A stretch of DNA of 64,000 nt from Membranihabitans maritimus (GCF_021729145.1 NZ_JAJSLW010000014.1:62001-126000), one strand, 5' to 3'; positions 17,039 to 27,500 are shown, counted from the first letter of the stretch. Program-made: numbers and translations. The notes: generated by a model not told the origin, from the letters alone.

Positions 17039-18322
17039 TTGGCAAAATTCTTTAACGTAGTTTTGAAAGATATTGAAACGAAAAATAATTATAACTTGAG
17101 TGAAACAAAAGGAAATAGTAATTTTGGACTTAAAAAATGGTTAACATTTTTAGGTCCGGGGATCATTACGGCTGCATTGGTGTTTGGTCCGGGCAGTTTG
17201 ACCATTACCTCAAAATTAGGGGCGTTATATCAATATGAGTTGATCTGGGTTATAGCATCTGCGACAATACTCATGATGGTATACACGAGTATGGGGGCGA
17301 GGATAGGGATAGCAACGGAAGCTTCTCTATTACAGACTTTCAAAAATAAATGGGGGTCCTGGGCGTCAATTGGAACGGGAATAGGAATATTTTTGGTAAC
17401 AGCGTCATTTCAGGCAGGAAATTCTGCGGGTGCGGGAATTTCTTTTGCTGAGTCTTTTAATACGGGGGCAACGCCGTGGATTATCATGATTACATTATGT
17501 GGAATATCCCTTTTATTTTTCAAGTCCTTCTATAAAGTGTTGGAAAAAGTAATGATAGCTATGGTGGGAATAATGTTGCTTTCATTTTTGTTGACATTAA
17601 TCATTGCCAAACCTAATTTATTGGATGTTTTTGCGGGTTTGAAACCGGGGATCCCGGATGGGGCGCTATTATTGGTCGTTGCATTGATGGCTTCGAGTTT
17701 TTCTATTGCAGGTGCTTTTTATCAGTCATACCTTGTTCAGGAAAAAGGGTGGAAAAAAGGACAGTTTAAACAAGTAGTCAAAGAAAGTTTTACTGGAATA
17801 CTGGTATTGGGAGGAATATCTGCTATGATTATGATAAGTTCAGGTGCTATTCTCCACCCACAGGGGATTGAGGTGAAAGCAGCAGCAGATATGGGGTTGG
17901 CATTGCAACCCTTATACGGAAATTGGGCAACGGGACTATTTATGTTGGGATTATTTGGAGCCTCATTTTCATCTATCATCGGGAATGCAAGTATTGGTGG
18001 GACGCTTTTTGCTGATGCTTTGTCGCTTGGTAAGAATTTGAATAGTCGGCCCGTTCGGTTACTTATTTCCCTTATTATGGTTCTGGGAGCAGCGGTGGCG
18101 ATAATATTTGGTCGGCTGCCACTTGAATTAATTGTGTTTGCTCAGGGCGTTACGATTTTTGTTGTCCCCTTTATCGGATTGGGAATTTTTATAGTTGCCA
18201 ATGATGCCAGGATAATGGGGGATTTGAAGAATAAAATGGTGGACAACATATTAGCAATTATAGGTCTGTTAGTACTTTTTGGATTGGCCATTGCAAATTT
18301 TAAGAATATATTTTTATCGTAA
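17039..18322 (+). CDS. Nramp-superfamily transporter lacking canonical metal-site residues
   Basis: Polytopic inner-membrane protein (427 aa, about 11 helices) of the Nramp fold. The first helix reads GPGIITAALVFGPGSLT where Nramp metal importers have DPGN, so the metal-binding Asp and Asn are Gly and Ser. Helix 6 reads SIAGAFYQSYL where the family has a MPH motif, so Met and His are also replaced. The fold is therefore kept without the transition-metal site, and the cargo may be another ion or a small organic molecule. The start is TTG 17039, placed by the promoter just upstream; TTG 17063 is an alternative. The next gene follows by 18 bp. Confidence 0.85.
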   Translation: MAKFFNVVLKDIETKNNYNLSETKGNSNFGLKKWLTFLGPGIITAALVFGPGSLTITSKLGALYQYELIWVIASATILMMVYTSMGARIGIATEASLLQTFKNKWGSWASIGTGIGIFLVTASFQAGNSAGAGISFAESFNTGATPWIIMITLCGISLLFFKSFYKVLEKVMIAMVGIMLLSFLLTLIIAKPNLLDVFAGLKPGIPDGALLLVVALMASSFSIAGAFYQSYLVQEKGWKKGQFKQVVKESFTGILVLGGISAMIMISSGAILHPQGIEVKAAADMGLALQPLYGNWATGLFMLGLFGASFSSIIGNASIGGTLFADALSLGKNLNSRPVRLLISLIMVLGAAVAIIFGRLPLELIVFAQGVTIFVVPFIGLGIFIVANDARIMGDLKNKMVDNILAIIGLLVLFGLAIANFKNIFLS

Positions 18323-18340
18323 AAAGGATATACTAATTGT

Positions 18341-19357
18341 ATGAGAACAATAAATGAACTGGAAGATGCCTTGTCGCAGCCCTCAGCGGCATTAATTGAT
18401 GATTTTACTTCGATTGAAGGTGATATTATGATTTTGGGTGTAGGCGGTAAAATGGGGCCGAGCCTGGCAAAGTTAGCCGCTCGGGCGAATGAAAAATCGA
18501 ACGGCAAAAAGCGGATAATTGGCGTATCAAGATTCTCGGATGAAGGATTGCGGTCAGAGTTAGAGGAATCGGGAGTGGAAACGATTGCTGCTGATCTATT
18601 AAATGAGGAAGAATTACAAAGCTTACCGGAAGTAGAGAATGTTATATATATGGTGGGTAAAAAGTTTGGAACTTCAGGTAATGAGCACCTAACCTGGGCT
18701 ATGAACTCGTACTTACCCGGTCGTGTAGCAGAGAAATTCAGGCATTCAAAAATCATTGTGTTTTCTTCGGGCAATATTTATCCATTCGTTTCATTTGGAT
18801 CAGGGGGAGCTACAGAAAATACACCTCCGGGGCCAATTGGAGAGTATGCACAATCCTGTCTGGGCCGTGAACGTGTATTTGAACACTTTTCGCACCGCCA
18901 TCAAATTCCGATGTTGATTTACCGATTAAATTATGCGGTAGAAATGCGTTACGGGAACGTGTTGGAGATTGCGAAATCGGTGTATGAGGGAAAGACCATA
19001 AACCTGGAAAATGGACATATGAATGTTATTTGGCAAGGAGATGCTAATGCCATTGCTTTACGTTCGCTATTGCATTGTTCTGCTCCCCCCAAATTGTTAA
19101 ACGTGACAGGTCCTGAGACCATCTCAATTCGAGCACTAGCGGAAGATTTTGGTAAGAGATTTGGTAAAGAACCCCAATTTGAAAATGAAGAGCAATCGAC
19201 GGCATTATTGAATAACGCATCACATTCACATCACTTGTTTGGGTATCCACTCGTATCATTGAACCAGGTGATTGATTGGACCGAAGAATGGGTGCTGGAA
19301 GGTGGTAAAACGATAGATAAGCCTACACATTTTCAAGTACGCTCGGGGAAATTTTGA
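18341..19357 (+). CDS. NAD-dependent epimerase/dehydratase-like protein (YxxxC)
   Basis: Extended short-chain-dehydrogenase-like protein (338 aa). The nucleotide loop is G33-V-G35-G36-K-M-G39 and the active-site strand is FSSGNIYPF (about 141-149). The usual YxxxK reads Y169-A-Q-S-C173, so the catalytic Lys is Cys. Either this is a catalytically altered subfamily or it uses the fold to bind a nucleotide or sugar. It lies 18 bp after the transporter and before the aldolase-like gene, which suggests a role in the same catabolic route. It has no signal peptide. Confidence 0.85.
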   Translation: MRTINELEDALSQPSAALIDDFTSIEGDIMILGVGGKMGPSLAKLAARANEKSNGKKRIIGVSRFSDEGLRSELEESGVETIAADLLNEEELQSLPEVENVIYMVGKKFGTSGNEHLTWAMNSYLPGRVAEKFRHSKIIVFSSGNIYPFVSFGSGGATENTPPGPIGEYAQSCLGRERVFEHFSHRHQIPMLIYRLNYAVEMRYGNVLEIAKSVYEGKTINLENGHMNVIWQGDANAIALRSLLHCSAPPKLLNVTGPETISIRALAEDFGKRFGKEPQFENEEQSTALLNNASHSHHLFGYPLVSLNQVIDWTEEWVLEGGKTIDKPTHFQVRSGKF

Positions 19358-19430
19358 GGAAATTGTTTTAAATCTATCTGGCAGGTCACCATTTGTAGAT
19401 ATTGAAAAATGAAGACATGATTAACTTGAT

Positions 19431-19482
19431 GCCCCCCCTAAACCCCGCTGGCGGGGGTGGCCTATGGTCGGGGGTGGATTCT
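19431..19482 (+). repeat. GC-rich intergenic repeat fragment
   Basis: An isolated G/C-rich block in AT-rich DNA, made of C-runs and G-runs around a perfect CCCCGC-TG-GCGGGG hairpin and followed by further G-runs. This C-run/G-run design resembles dispersed intergenic repeats of Bacteroidota genomes. It splits the region 2 genes and could act as an mRNA structure. Confidence 0.5.
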
Positions 19483-19510
19483 GACTTGGAATAATTATAA
19501 ATACACTAAA

Positions 19511-20569
19511 ATGTTACAACAAGATATAAAGACACATATACAAGAGGGAACAGTAATACCAGCACATCCGTTGGCATTAAATGCAGATAGGCAATTGGAC
19601 GTTGAACGTCAACGATTGTTAACCCGATATTATATGGCCAGTGGCGCCGGGGGCGTTGCTGTAGGAGTACACTCTACTCAATTTGAAATACGCGATAAAG
19701 AAATCGGCTTGTTTGAACCGGTATTAAGACTGGCAATGGAAGAAATTAACCAGGCTCAATTAGACCGTCCTTTTGCTGCTGTAGCGGGTATAGTAGGTCC
19801 CACAGATCAGGCAATTAAGGAAGCCGAGATTGCTTCCGGTTTGGGATATGACATAGGGCTTCTCAGTATGGGAGGTCTGAAAAATTATTCTCAGCTGGAG
19901 TTGATAAAGCGCGCTGAAAAAGTAGGTGAAGTCCTCCCTATATTTGGATTCTATTTACAGCCGGCCGTAGGAGGACAATTGTTAAGTTACGAATTCTGGA
20001 AAGATTTTGCTCAAATTCCCTCGGTGCATGCTATTAAAATGGCACCATTTAATCGATACCAGACAATTGATGTAGTACGAGCAGTTTGCCATTCTCCCCG
20101 TCGGGATGAAATTGCTTTATACACGGGGAATGATGATAATATTATTGCAGATTTATTAACCACCTATGAATTTGTAGTAGAGGGGAAAAAAGTTCGAAAA
20201 GAAATCATTGGAGGTCTGTTAGGTCATTGGGCGGTATGGACAAGCAAGGCCGTTGAATTGTTGGAGGAGATAAAGGAAATACGGAAGTCCAATTCAGGGA
20301 TACCGGCAGAAATGCTGACACGAAATATCAAGGTTACTGATGCCAATGCAGTTTTGTTCGATGCAGCTAATGACTTTCACGGTTGTATACCGGGTATTCA
20401 TGAAGTGTTGAGAAGGCAGGGACTACTGGAAGGTACCTGGTGCCTAAATCCCAAAGAGGAAATGTCGACAGGACAAGCTGAAGAATTGGACCGGATACAG
20501 TTGAATTATCCTGAATTAAATGATGATGAATTTGTGCGGAAGTTTTTAGCTGAACAAAAAGTAGGATAA
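19511..20569 (+). CDS. DHDPS/N-acetylneuraminate-lyase family aldolase
   Basis: Class I aldolase-type protein (352 aa) of the DapA/NanA superfamily. I start at ATG 19511 (MLQQDIK); the upstream frame extension runs into the G-rich repeat and is unlikely. The Schiff-base lysine is K176 in SVHAIKMAPF, and a Tyr that could serve as the proton shuttle is Y148 (FGFYLQP). The early ASGAGGVAVGVHSTQF segment corresponds to the family GTTGE region. Relatives cleave or form 2-keto-3-deoxy acids. Between an enolase-superfamily gene and an epimerase-like gene, a 2-keto-3-deoxy-acid aldolase is the reasonable guess. It is not likely to be lysine biosynthetic DapA given the context. Confidence 0.88.
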   Translation: MLQQDIKTHIQEGTVIPAHPLALNADRQLDVERQRLLTRYYMASGAGGVAVGVHSTQFEIRDKEIGLFEPVLRLAMEEINQAQLDRPFAAVAGIVGPTDQAIKEAEIASGLGYDIGLLSMGGLKNYSQLELIKRAEKVGEVLPIFGFYLQPAVGGQLLSYEFWKDFAQIPSVHAIKMAPFNRYQTIDVVRAVCHSPRRDEIALYTGNDDNIIADLLTTYEFVVEGKKVRKEIIGGLLGHWAVWTSKAVELLEEIKEIRKSNSGIPAEMLTRNIKVTDANAVLFDAANDFHGCIPGIHEVLRRQGLLEGTWCLNPKEEMSTGQAEELDRIQLNYPELNDDEFVRKFLAEQKVG

Positions 20570-20685
20570 AGGGTAAAACCCTACTCCGAAAATCAGTAAT
20601 GACTCAAGAAATCATGCAATTGTATATAAGGAAATACCGTGTGGCAATTATCCTTCAGGTGTCTATGTAATGTAAATAAGAATTG

Positions 20686-21957
20686 ATGAAAATTGATGGT
20701 GTAAATTCTAATTTTGAACGTGAAAAACTTCGCTTTCCTTTTGGATTCAAAGGAGGTTATTTAACGGAACTTTGGCAAACGGTAGTTCGATTGAGGTCCG
20801 GAAACCATTCTTCCGTTGGTCTGGCTACACAAAGTGTTTTATATGGTGATCCGGTTCTGTTTTCTAAATATTCAGAAGCAGGGGGAAATGCTTTGATGTA
20901 TTCCCTTACCGAACAAGTTTTGAGCGAGATAAAAGGGAGTGAAATTGATGACCACATTTCATTTTTTAATAATGAATTAATTCCGGTTTCCCGGAAGATA
21001 GCGGAGCGAATAACAGGGTTGAATAATGTAAATCCAAATTTTGTGCTAAATGCCCTTGTAAGTATAGACAACGCTTTGTGGGGCTTGAGATCCGGGGTGA
21101 CGGGATCTACTGTTCTAGAGGATTTGATTCCGGAACCATTTCGTGAATCATTATCCCATCGAAATGAAAAAGTGGGAATAATGTTTCAAGTGTCGTACAA
21201 CATGGATATTTCGGATATACAAAAAGCGGCATACCAGGGATATTTTATTATTAAAATCAAAACAGGACAACCGGGTACCCAGGAAGAAATGTTACAAAAG
21301 GATAAAGATAGATTATCCGAAATTCACAGAGTTCTTAAAAACTATCGAACACCCCAGACTAAAGATGGCCGGTTAATCTATACGATTGATGCCAATGGAC
21401 GGTACTATAAAAAAGAAACATTAGAAAGGTTTATAGATTTTGCATCTGAAATTGGAGCATTGGACCATATATTATTTATTGAAGAACCCCTGAGCGAAGA
21501 GAATGATGAATACGTCGGGGATTTACCTGTTCCCATTGCTGCAGACGATAGTGTCCATACGGTCGATGATGTGAAAGTTCGTTTGGAAAAAGGATATGGA
21601 GTGATCGTATTAAAAGGAATTGCAAAGTCATTGAGTTTATCCATTCAAATGGCGACCGTAGCGCACAAGCAAAAAATCCCTTGTGTATGTTCTGATTTGA
21701 CCGTTAATCCGATTTTAGTGGATTGGCACAAAAATTTAGCATCCAGGTTGGCTCCTTTCCCAGGTCTAGAAATGGGTATAATGGAGACCAATGGAGATAT
21801 GAATTATGTAACTTGGAATGAAATGAAAAAGTATCACAATGGAGGAAAAGATGCCTGGACGGATGCGCAAGATGGTGTTTTTTCATTAAACGGAGAATTT
21901 TACCAGACCAGTGGAGGGATTTTTACTTCTTCTTCCCATTACGAATCAGTCGTATAA
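20686..21957 (+). CDS. Enolase-superfamily enzyme (mandelate racemase/muconate-lactonizing type)
   Basis: Metal-dependent enzyme (423 aa) that abstracts an alpha-proton from a carboxylate. The start is ATG 20686, one codon after a TTG. Catalytic pieces visible are the second-strand K190-I-K192, metal ligands D235 (TIDANG), E266 (FIEEPL) and D287/D288 (AADDS), and K310 (VIVLKGIAKS) on the opposite face. This K-x-K plus Lys arrangement fits the muconate-lactonizing/dipeptide-epimerase subgroup more than the His-Asp sugar-acid dehydratases. The next gene (cupredoxin) starts 2 bp later, so they are co-translated. In this pathway it may dehydrate, racemise or cycloisomerise an oxidised product. 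Confidence 0.9.
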   Translation: MKIDGVNSNFEREKLRFPFGFKGGYLTELWQTVVRLRSGNHSSVGLATQSVLYGDPVLFSKYSEAGGNALMYSLTEQVLSEIKGSEIDDHISFFNNELIPVSRKIAERITGLNNVNPNFVLNALVSIDNALWGLRSGVTGSTVLEDLIPEPFRESLSHRNEKVGIMFQVSYNMDISDIQKAAYQGYFIIKIKTGQPGTQEEMLQKDKDRLSEIHRVLKNYRTPQTKDGRLIYTIDANGRYYKKETLERFIDFASEIGALDHILFIEEPLSEENDEYVGDLPVPIAADDSVHTVDDVKVRLEKGYGVIVLKGIAKSLSLSIQMATVAHKQKIPCVCSDLTVNPILVDWHKNLASRLAPFPGLEMGIMETNGDMNYVTWNEMKKYHNGGKDAWTDAQDGVFSLNGEFYQTSGGIFTSSSHYESVV

Positions 21958-21959
21958 TT

Positions 21960-23090
21960 ATGAGAATAAATTTTTATAAATCTACCGGTTTTTTGTTTGT
22001 CTGTAGCATGGTCTTTAGCCTTGGCCTGTTTGCTCAGGATTTTAAAATACAAGAAGTGGTAATTAAGGCAGTGGGTGGATTACAATATGACAGGGTCCGG
22101 TTTCAGGTACCCCCAGGCAGTCAGGTACGTTTACTTTTCCAGAATACAGATGATATGGATCACAATCTATTAATCACAGATGCAGGAAAGCGGAAGGAAG
22201 TGGTAGAGGCGGCCTTTCAATTGGCTGCGGACGGTCCTGCAAAGGAATTTATTCCTGAGAGTACTTTTATCCTGGAAAGTATTGGGGTGGTTTCACCCGG
22301 AGAGGAGGAGGTGTTGGAATTTAGAGCACCGGAGAAGGAAGGTGTTTATCCGTACGTATGCACGTATCCGGGGCATGGGACCATAATGTACGGAGCTATG
22401 TATGTGACTGAAAAAGAACTTCCCCCGTTGGCAGGGGACATGAATGTTCCCGAGCACCGGCGACAGGAAGGAGTACATTCGGAAATGGGAATGGCGCACG
22501 ATCACCACAAAAGTGAAAAGCAACATCCATATGACATTGCCCCACCCAATATGTATCGTATATTTATGCCCGACTCCGGACCGGCTTCCATTGCGGTTCA
22601 CCTTACGGAAGGTTTATCGTATTGCTGGGATGCTATCCAGTGCCGGTTGAGATATATTTGGGATGGTGGATTTTTGGATATATCTGAACCCTGGTCAATC
22701 AAAGGAGATGCCCGGGCAAAATTATTAGGGGAGAAAATATATATAGAAGAACAACTACATCCATTACAAATGGGAGATGGGGACCAGGTGGTTGAATATT
22801 TGGGCTATCAATTGACAAAAGAAGGATATCCAGAATTTTATTATTTGGTAAACGGAATAAGAACTTTTGAAAGAATACGTCCACTAAGAGAAGAGTACGG
22901 CATAGAGCGTAGGTTCCGGATGGAAAATTTACCAGCAACAATGGAAGTGAATTTTTACTGGACCAAAGGACTGGGCGTAAAAACGGTAACCAAGGAAGGA
23001 GAGGTATTGAATTTGCCAGGGATAATAAAGCCTGGCGAAGTCCCTGAATTTGTGATACACCAAATATTTGATCAAACTTCGAAACAATGA
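21960..23090 (+). CDS. Azurin/plastocyanin-like cupredoxin with extra C-terminal domain (copy 2)
   Basis: Paralogue (376 aa) of the protein at 8634-9719. A signal peptide ends near residue 26 (LFAQ). Copper ligands are H68 (MDHN), C134 and H139 (CTYPGH) and M143, with azurin spacing. A His-rich linker (HDHHKS) at about 180 leads to the same C-terminal domain, which opens MYRIFMPDSGPASIAVHL and contains YCWDAIQC. It overlaps the following propeller gene by 4 bp (ATGA), so the cupredoxin-propeller pair has been kept as a unit in both copies. Predicted role is a periplasmic electron carrier. Confidence 0.87.
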   Translation: MRINFYKSTGFLFVCSMVFSLGLFAQDFKIQEVVIKAVGGLQYDRVRFQVPPGSQVRLLFQNTDDMDHNLLITDAGKRKEVVEAAFQLAADGPAKEFIPESTFILESIGVVSPGEEEVLEFRAPEKEGVYPYVCTYPGHGTIMYGAMYVTEKELPPLAGDMNVPEHRRQEGVHSEMGMAHDHHKSEKQHPYDIAPPNMYRIFMPDSGPASIAVHLTEGLSYCWDAIQCRLRYIWDGGFLDISEPWSIKGDARAKLLGEKIYIEEQLHPLQMGDGDQVVEYLGYQLTKEGYPEFYYLVNGIRTFERIRPLREEYGIERRFRMENLPATMEVNFYWTKGLGVKTVTKEGEVLNLPGIIKPGEVPEFVIHQIFDQTSKQ

Positions 23091-24589
23091 AAAAAGGGGA
23101 TAAACGAAAAGCAGATTTTGGGATCCTGGCTGTGATCGTATTGTTTTTGTTGAATGGTTGTCAATCCGAGGGAACGAATAAAGTAACATTGACTGCATCA
23201 TATGTTGTAGACTCTATCGAAATGCCTGAAGGATTAAGTGGCGAGGTAGGCGCTTTGGAATTTATGCCCGATGGTCGTTTGATTGCTTCTTTCCGGCGAG
23301 GAGAGGTGATGATTTTTAATGGCGTGGAAAATAAATGGACGGTATTTGCCCGTGGGCTTCACTTGCCGTTGGGGCTGCTACCCCTTTCCAATAGCGAGGT
23401 ATTAGTGATGCAATATCCCGAACTGACTCGATTAAAGGATACGGATGGGGATGGGAAAGCTGATATTTATGAAAAAGTCACAGATGATTTTGGAATCGCA
23501 GGCAATTATCACGAATTTACGTACGGCCCTGTCAGGGATCAATCCGGGGATATATTTATTGGGTTGAATTCAACCTCTAGTGGAGGAGAAATGATGAAGG
23601 AGGTACGTGGTGAAATAAAAATGGAGGGATTTCGTGAAAAGGGAATGTATTCTGCAGTACCTTATCGAGGTTGGATTATGAAGTTGTCTCGGGACGGTAA
23701 ATTGGAGCCTTATGCAACGGGATTTCGTTCTCCAAATGGATTGGGATTTGATAAAGAAGGACATTTGTTAGTGACGGATAATCAGGGTGATTGGGTAGGT
23801 ACGAGTCCACTTTTTCAGGTCGAAAAGGGCAAGTTTTATGGACATCCTGCAGGCTTGGTTTGGCAGGAAGGATGGGATAAAGGTAAACCGGCGGAACTTC
23901 CGGTAGAAGTGTTGGATAGCATGCGTGAGAAGCCGGTGGTGTTATTTCCCCATAACGTTATGGCGAATTCACCAACCCAGCCCTTGAGTATTGATACTGA
24001 TGGGGCATTCGGACCCTTTGAAGGGCAGATACTAGTGGGGGAAATGAATCAGGAACGGATCGTGCGGGTCATGTTGGAAGAAGTAGATGGACAATTACAG
24101 GGAGCTTGTGTACCGTTTTTAGACAAACAGGGATTGAGAAAAGGTAACAACCGCTTAGCATTTGCTCCGGATGGGAGTTTATGGGTAGGACAAAATGCGA
24201 GTGGATGGGCAGGTGCTTCTGGGATCCAGCGTATTAGATTCACCGGTAAGTTGCCATTGGATATTGAAACTATGCAAATTCGGAAAGAGGGTTTTGGCAT
24301 TCGATTTACAAAGCCGGTGGATCCGGAGGTTCTAAAAAATCCCGATAATTATTTGATTAATAGTTATTATTACGAATATCATGCGAAATACGGTTCGGAG
24401 CAGTTTGATAAGAAAGAAATAGGGATTAAAAATGTGGAAGTCCTGAAAGCAGGTCGAGAGGTGAATATTGAACTGGATATTATGGAAAAGGACCGTGTGT
24501 ATGAATGGCAATTGAAAAATATGGTTTCTGAAGATGGCGATACATTGAGAAACAGTCTTATATGTTATACTGTCAATCATTTAAAATAG
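23087..24589 (+). CDS. PQQ/sorbosone-dehydrogenase-like beta-propeller lipoprotein (copy 2)
   Basis: Paralogue (500 aa) of the 9727-11247 protein, with the same repeated strands and C-terminal tail. The lipobox is LNGC (Cys at about residue 25). The calcium-type loop reads DTDGDGKADIYE, and GFRSPNGLGFDKEGHLLVTDNQGDW marks the centre. It has no heme site. It is translationally coupled to the cupredoxin upstream and followed 6 bp later by the large cytochrome-bearing dehydrogenase-like gene. The two copies probably act on different molecules or steps; which, the sequence does not show. Confidence 0.87.
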   Translation: MKKGDKRKADFGILAVIVLFLLNGCQSEGTNKVTLTASYVVDSIEMPEGLSGEVGALEFMPDGRLIASFRRGEVMIFNGVENKWTVFARGLHLPLGLLPLSNSEVLVMQYPELTRLKDTDGDGKADIYEKVTDDFGIAGNYHEFTYGPVRDQSGDIFIGLNSTSSGGEMMKEVRGEIKMEGFREKGMYSAVPYRGWIMKLSRDGKLEPYATGFRSPNGLGFDKEGHLLVTDNQGDWVGTSPLFQVEKGKFYGHPAGLVWQEGWDKGKPAELPVEVLDSMREKPVVLFPHNVMANSPTQPLSIDTDGAFGPFEGQILVGEMNQERIVRVMLEEVDGQLQGACVPFLDKQGLRKGNNRLAFAPDGSLWVGQNASGWAGASGIQRIRFTGKLPLDIETMQIRKEGFGIRFTKPVDPEVLKNPDNYLINSYYYEYHAKYGSEQFDKKEIGIKNVEVLKAGREVNIELDIMEKDRVYEWQLKNMVSEDGDTLRNSLICYTVNHLK

Positions 24590-24595
24590 AATAAA

Positions 24596-27500
24596 ATGAA
24601 AGGTTGGTGTCTTTTTATTACAATGATAATAATCTTGAGTTGTAGTAACAATTCTGAGAATAAAAAAGATATCGGCCGGCTAGCGGCGAATGAAAAAGTA
24701 GCGGAATATCTAAGGGCTTTCGAAGGACGGGGTGCATTAACTGACGATTCAAAGCCTACAGATCCCGAAGAATCCGTAAAAAAATTCATTCATCCTGAGG
24801 ATATAGAGGTGGACCTTGTCCTTTCGGAACCGGATATTCATCAACCTGTGGAAATGAAGTTTGATTCCCGTGGCCGCTTGTGGGTAGTACAATACAATCA
24901 ATATCCCTATCCCGAGGGATTGAAAGTAGTAGATATCGACAATCACCTCAGGCTTAAATTTGATAAAATACCCTTGCCACCTCCAGGTGGGGTAAAGGGG
25001 GCTGATAAAATAACAGTGTTTGAAGATTTGGATGGTAATGGGACGTTTGAAAAATCAAGGGATGTAATTACCGGATTGAATATAACCACAAGTGTGTTGT
25101 GGGGGAGAGGTAAAGTGTGGGTGTTGAGCCCGCCGTATTTGTTGGCATACCCGGATGCGGATAGTGATGGAATACCGGATGGAGATCCTGAAGTTAAGTT
25201 GGAGGGATTTGGACTGGAGGATACACATGCTGTGGCGAATAGCCTTCGTTGGGGACCGGATGGATGGATCTACGGGGCACAGGGAAGTACTACTACTGCT
25301 AATATCAGTTCTTCTGTATCAAAGGATATATATTTTAGCGGACAGGCGATTTGGCGCTATCATCCGGAATCCGAAATTTTCGAGATTTATGCCGAGGGAG
25401 GGGGCAATACATTTAACGTGGAAATTGACTCAAAAGGAAAGGTGTTTAGTGGTCAAAATGGATATGGAAGGGGCCCTTATTACAAGCAGGGATGTTATTA
25501 TAAAAAAAGTTGGGGGAAGCATGGTCCCCTTACCAATCCCTATGCTTTTGGCTATCTTCCCGATATGGAATTGGAGGGAGAACGATTGCGCTTTACCCAT
25601 GCTTTAGTGAGATATGAAGGAGGGCAATTACCAGAAAGGTATCAAAATCAATTTATTGCATTGAATCCCTTGCAAAGCGAGGTTGTACTTTCCAAAGTTG
25701 AAAGAGATGGATCTTCTCTAAAAAATATTGATGTTGGAAAAGTAATTCAGACAGATGACCACTGGTTTCGGCCTATTAATATTCTCACGGGACCGGATGG
25801 TGGAGTGTATATCACTGATTGGTACGACAGTAGGTTGTCACATGTGGATGCCAGGGATACCTGGAGTAAAAGTACGGGAAGAATATATCGGATTAGGGAT
25901 AAGTCCGCCAATATAGAAAAGTCCGTTCTCGGGAAGAATTTGTCCTTATATACGTCATATGAACTAATCCAACTTTTTTATAAAGCCAATAAATGGTATC
26001 GATTCATGGCATTGCAAGAGTTGGCAGATCGTCAGGATGAATCAGTATTGCCAGTGCTGGAAGAGCGACTGGATTCAGATACCAGCAGGATCGCATTAGA
26101 ATGTCTATGGGCTATTAATTTATTAGGTGGGTTCACAGATGAAATTGCATTAAAGGGATTGAAGCATAGTGATTCCTTTGTGCGGGAATGGAGTGTCCGG
26201 TTAATCGGAGATAGGAAGGAAGCAACTGACATTGTATCTGAAGAGCTCATTGCTCTTGCCGAAAAAGAGTCGGAGATATCCGTAAGAAGTCAGCTTGCCG
26301 CTTCTGCAAAAAGGCTTCCGGCGAAAGTAGGATTGCCAGTTATTCAATCTTTACTTATTTATCACAATGATATGGAAGATCCCGATATTCCCTTGATGAT
26401 TTGGTGGGCCCTGGAAGCCAAGGCTGAGTCCGGTCGTTCAGAAGTTTTAGAATTTTTTAAAAATAATGAGGTCTGGAAAAGACCAATAGTTCGGGAAATT
26501 TTGCTAAAAAGGATTGTTCAAAGATATTCTCTTGCAGGAGGGGAAGAAAATTATAAAAGTTGTTTAACCCTTATTAAATCTGCACCTGATAATTCATATT
26601 CACCGCTTTTGATGGAAGGATTAGAAGAGGGATTGAGGGGTATTAAGACCAATGAAATACCGGAAGAGCTCAGTAACTTGTTATCTAATTATCGAAAAAG
26701 TAAAGGGGAGCCCGAATTGGCAGGAGGCCTTCGGAATAAGGATACTACCATCTTACATAAGGTAAGTGAAATCATAAATGACAGCGACCATTCTCACAGT
26801 GAGCGAATAACGTATATTCGGATTCTTGGCGAGGTTGAATTCGAAGAAGCAGTACCTGTTTTACTTAATGTTGTAAAAAATGTTTCCAACCCCGCCGCAG
26901 CAAAGCAATTGGCAATACAATCCTTAAAGAGGTATTCTGATCCGGGAATCGGTAAAGTATTAGTGGCGCAGTACCCCAATCATTTGCGTGCGGACAATAA
27001 CCTTAGAATGGAAACGATCGACTTGTTAGCCAGTCGATCCGTTTGGGCCCATCAACTACTGGATGAAATTGAAAATAGCAGGGTTGTCCACAAAGAAGAT
27101 ATACCATTGGACGTAGTCAACCGGATGAAGTACCTGGAGGATGATAATTTGTCAAATCGTATTTTTGATATTTGGCCAAATGCAAAAAGCAGTACTGCAG
27201 ATGAATTGGCGGAAAGGATAAAGAAAGTGCAAAAAGTATTGAAGGAAGGCGAGGCAGGTAATATTGAAAGGGGAAAAACCTTATTTATGACGGTCTGTGG
27301 TACGTGCCACAGCCTTTTCGGAGAAGGAGGAAGTATTGGTCCGGATCTTACCGGTTATGACCGAAGGAATGCTGGATACTTTATTGCTAATACTATTGAT
27401 CCAAATGCTGATATCCGGGAAGGCTATGTCACCTACACTTTAAAAACAAACACTGGACAGCTAGTAGTGGGAAGAATCGTTGATCAGAGTGGTAAAATGG

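Noticed and set aside
18142-18774. 210-codon minus-strand frame across the transporter and epimerase genes
   Set aside because: It crosses the boundary of two supported genes and has no motif.
19457-19510. Upstream extension of the aldolase gene
   Set aside because: The added residues come from the G-rich repeat and have no aldolase character; ATG 19511 gives the normal N-terminus.
20561-20584. Small hairpins after the aldolase gene as a terminator
   Set aside because: Only 5-bp stems with no T-run, and the next co-directional gene belongs to the same functional set.
25155-25607. 150-codon plus-strand frame inside the large dehydrogenase-cytochrome gene
   Set aside because: It overlaps the real frame entirely and lacks domain signals.
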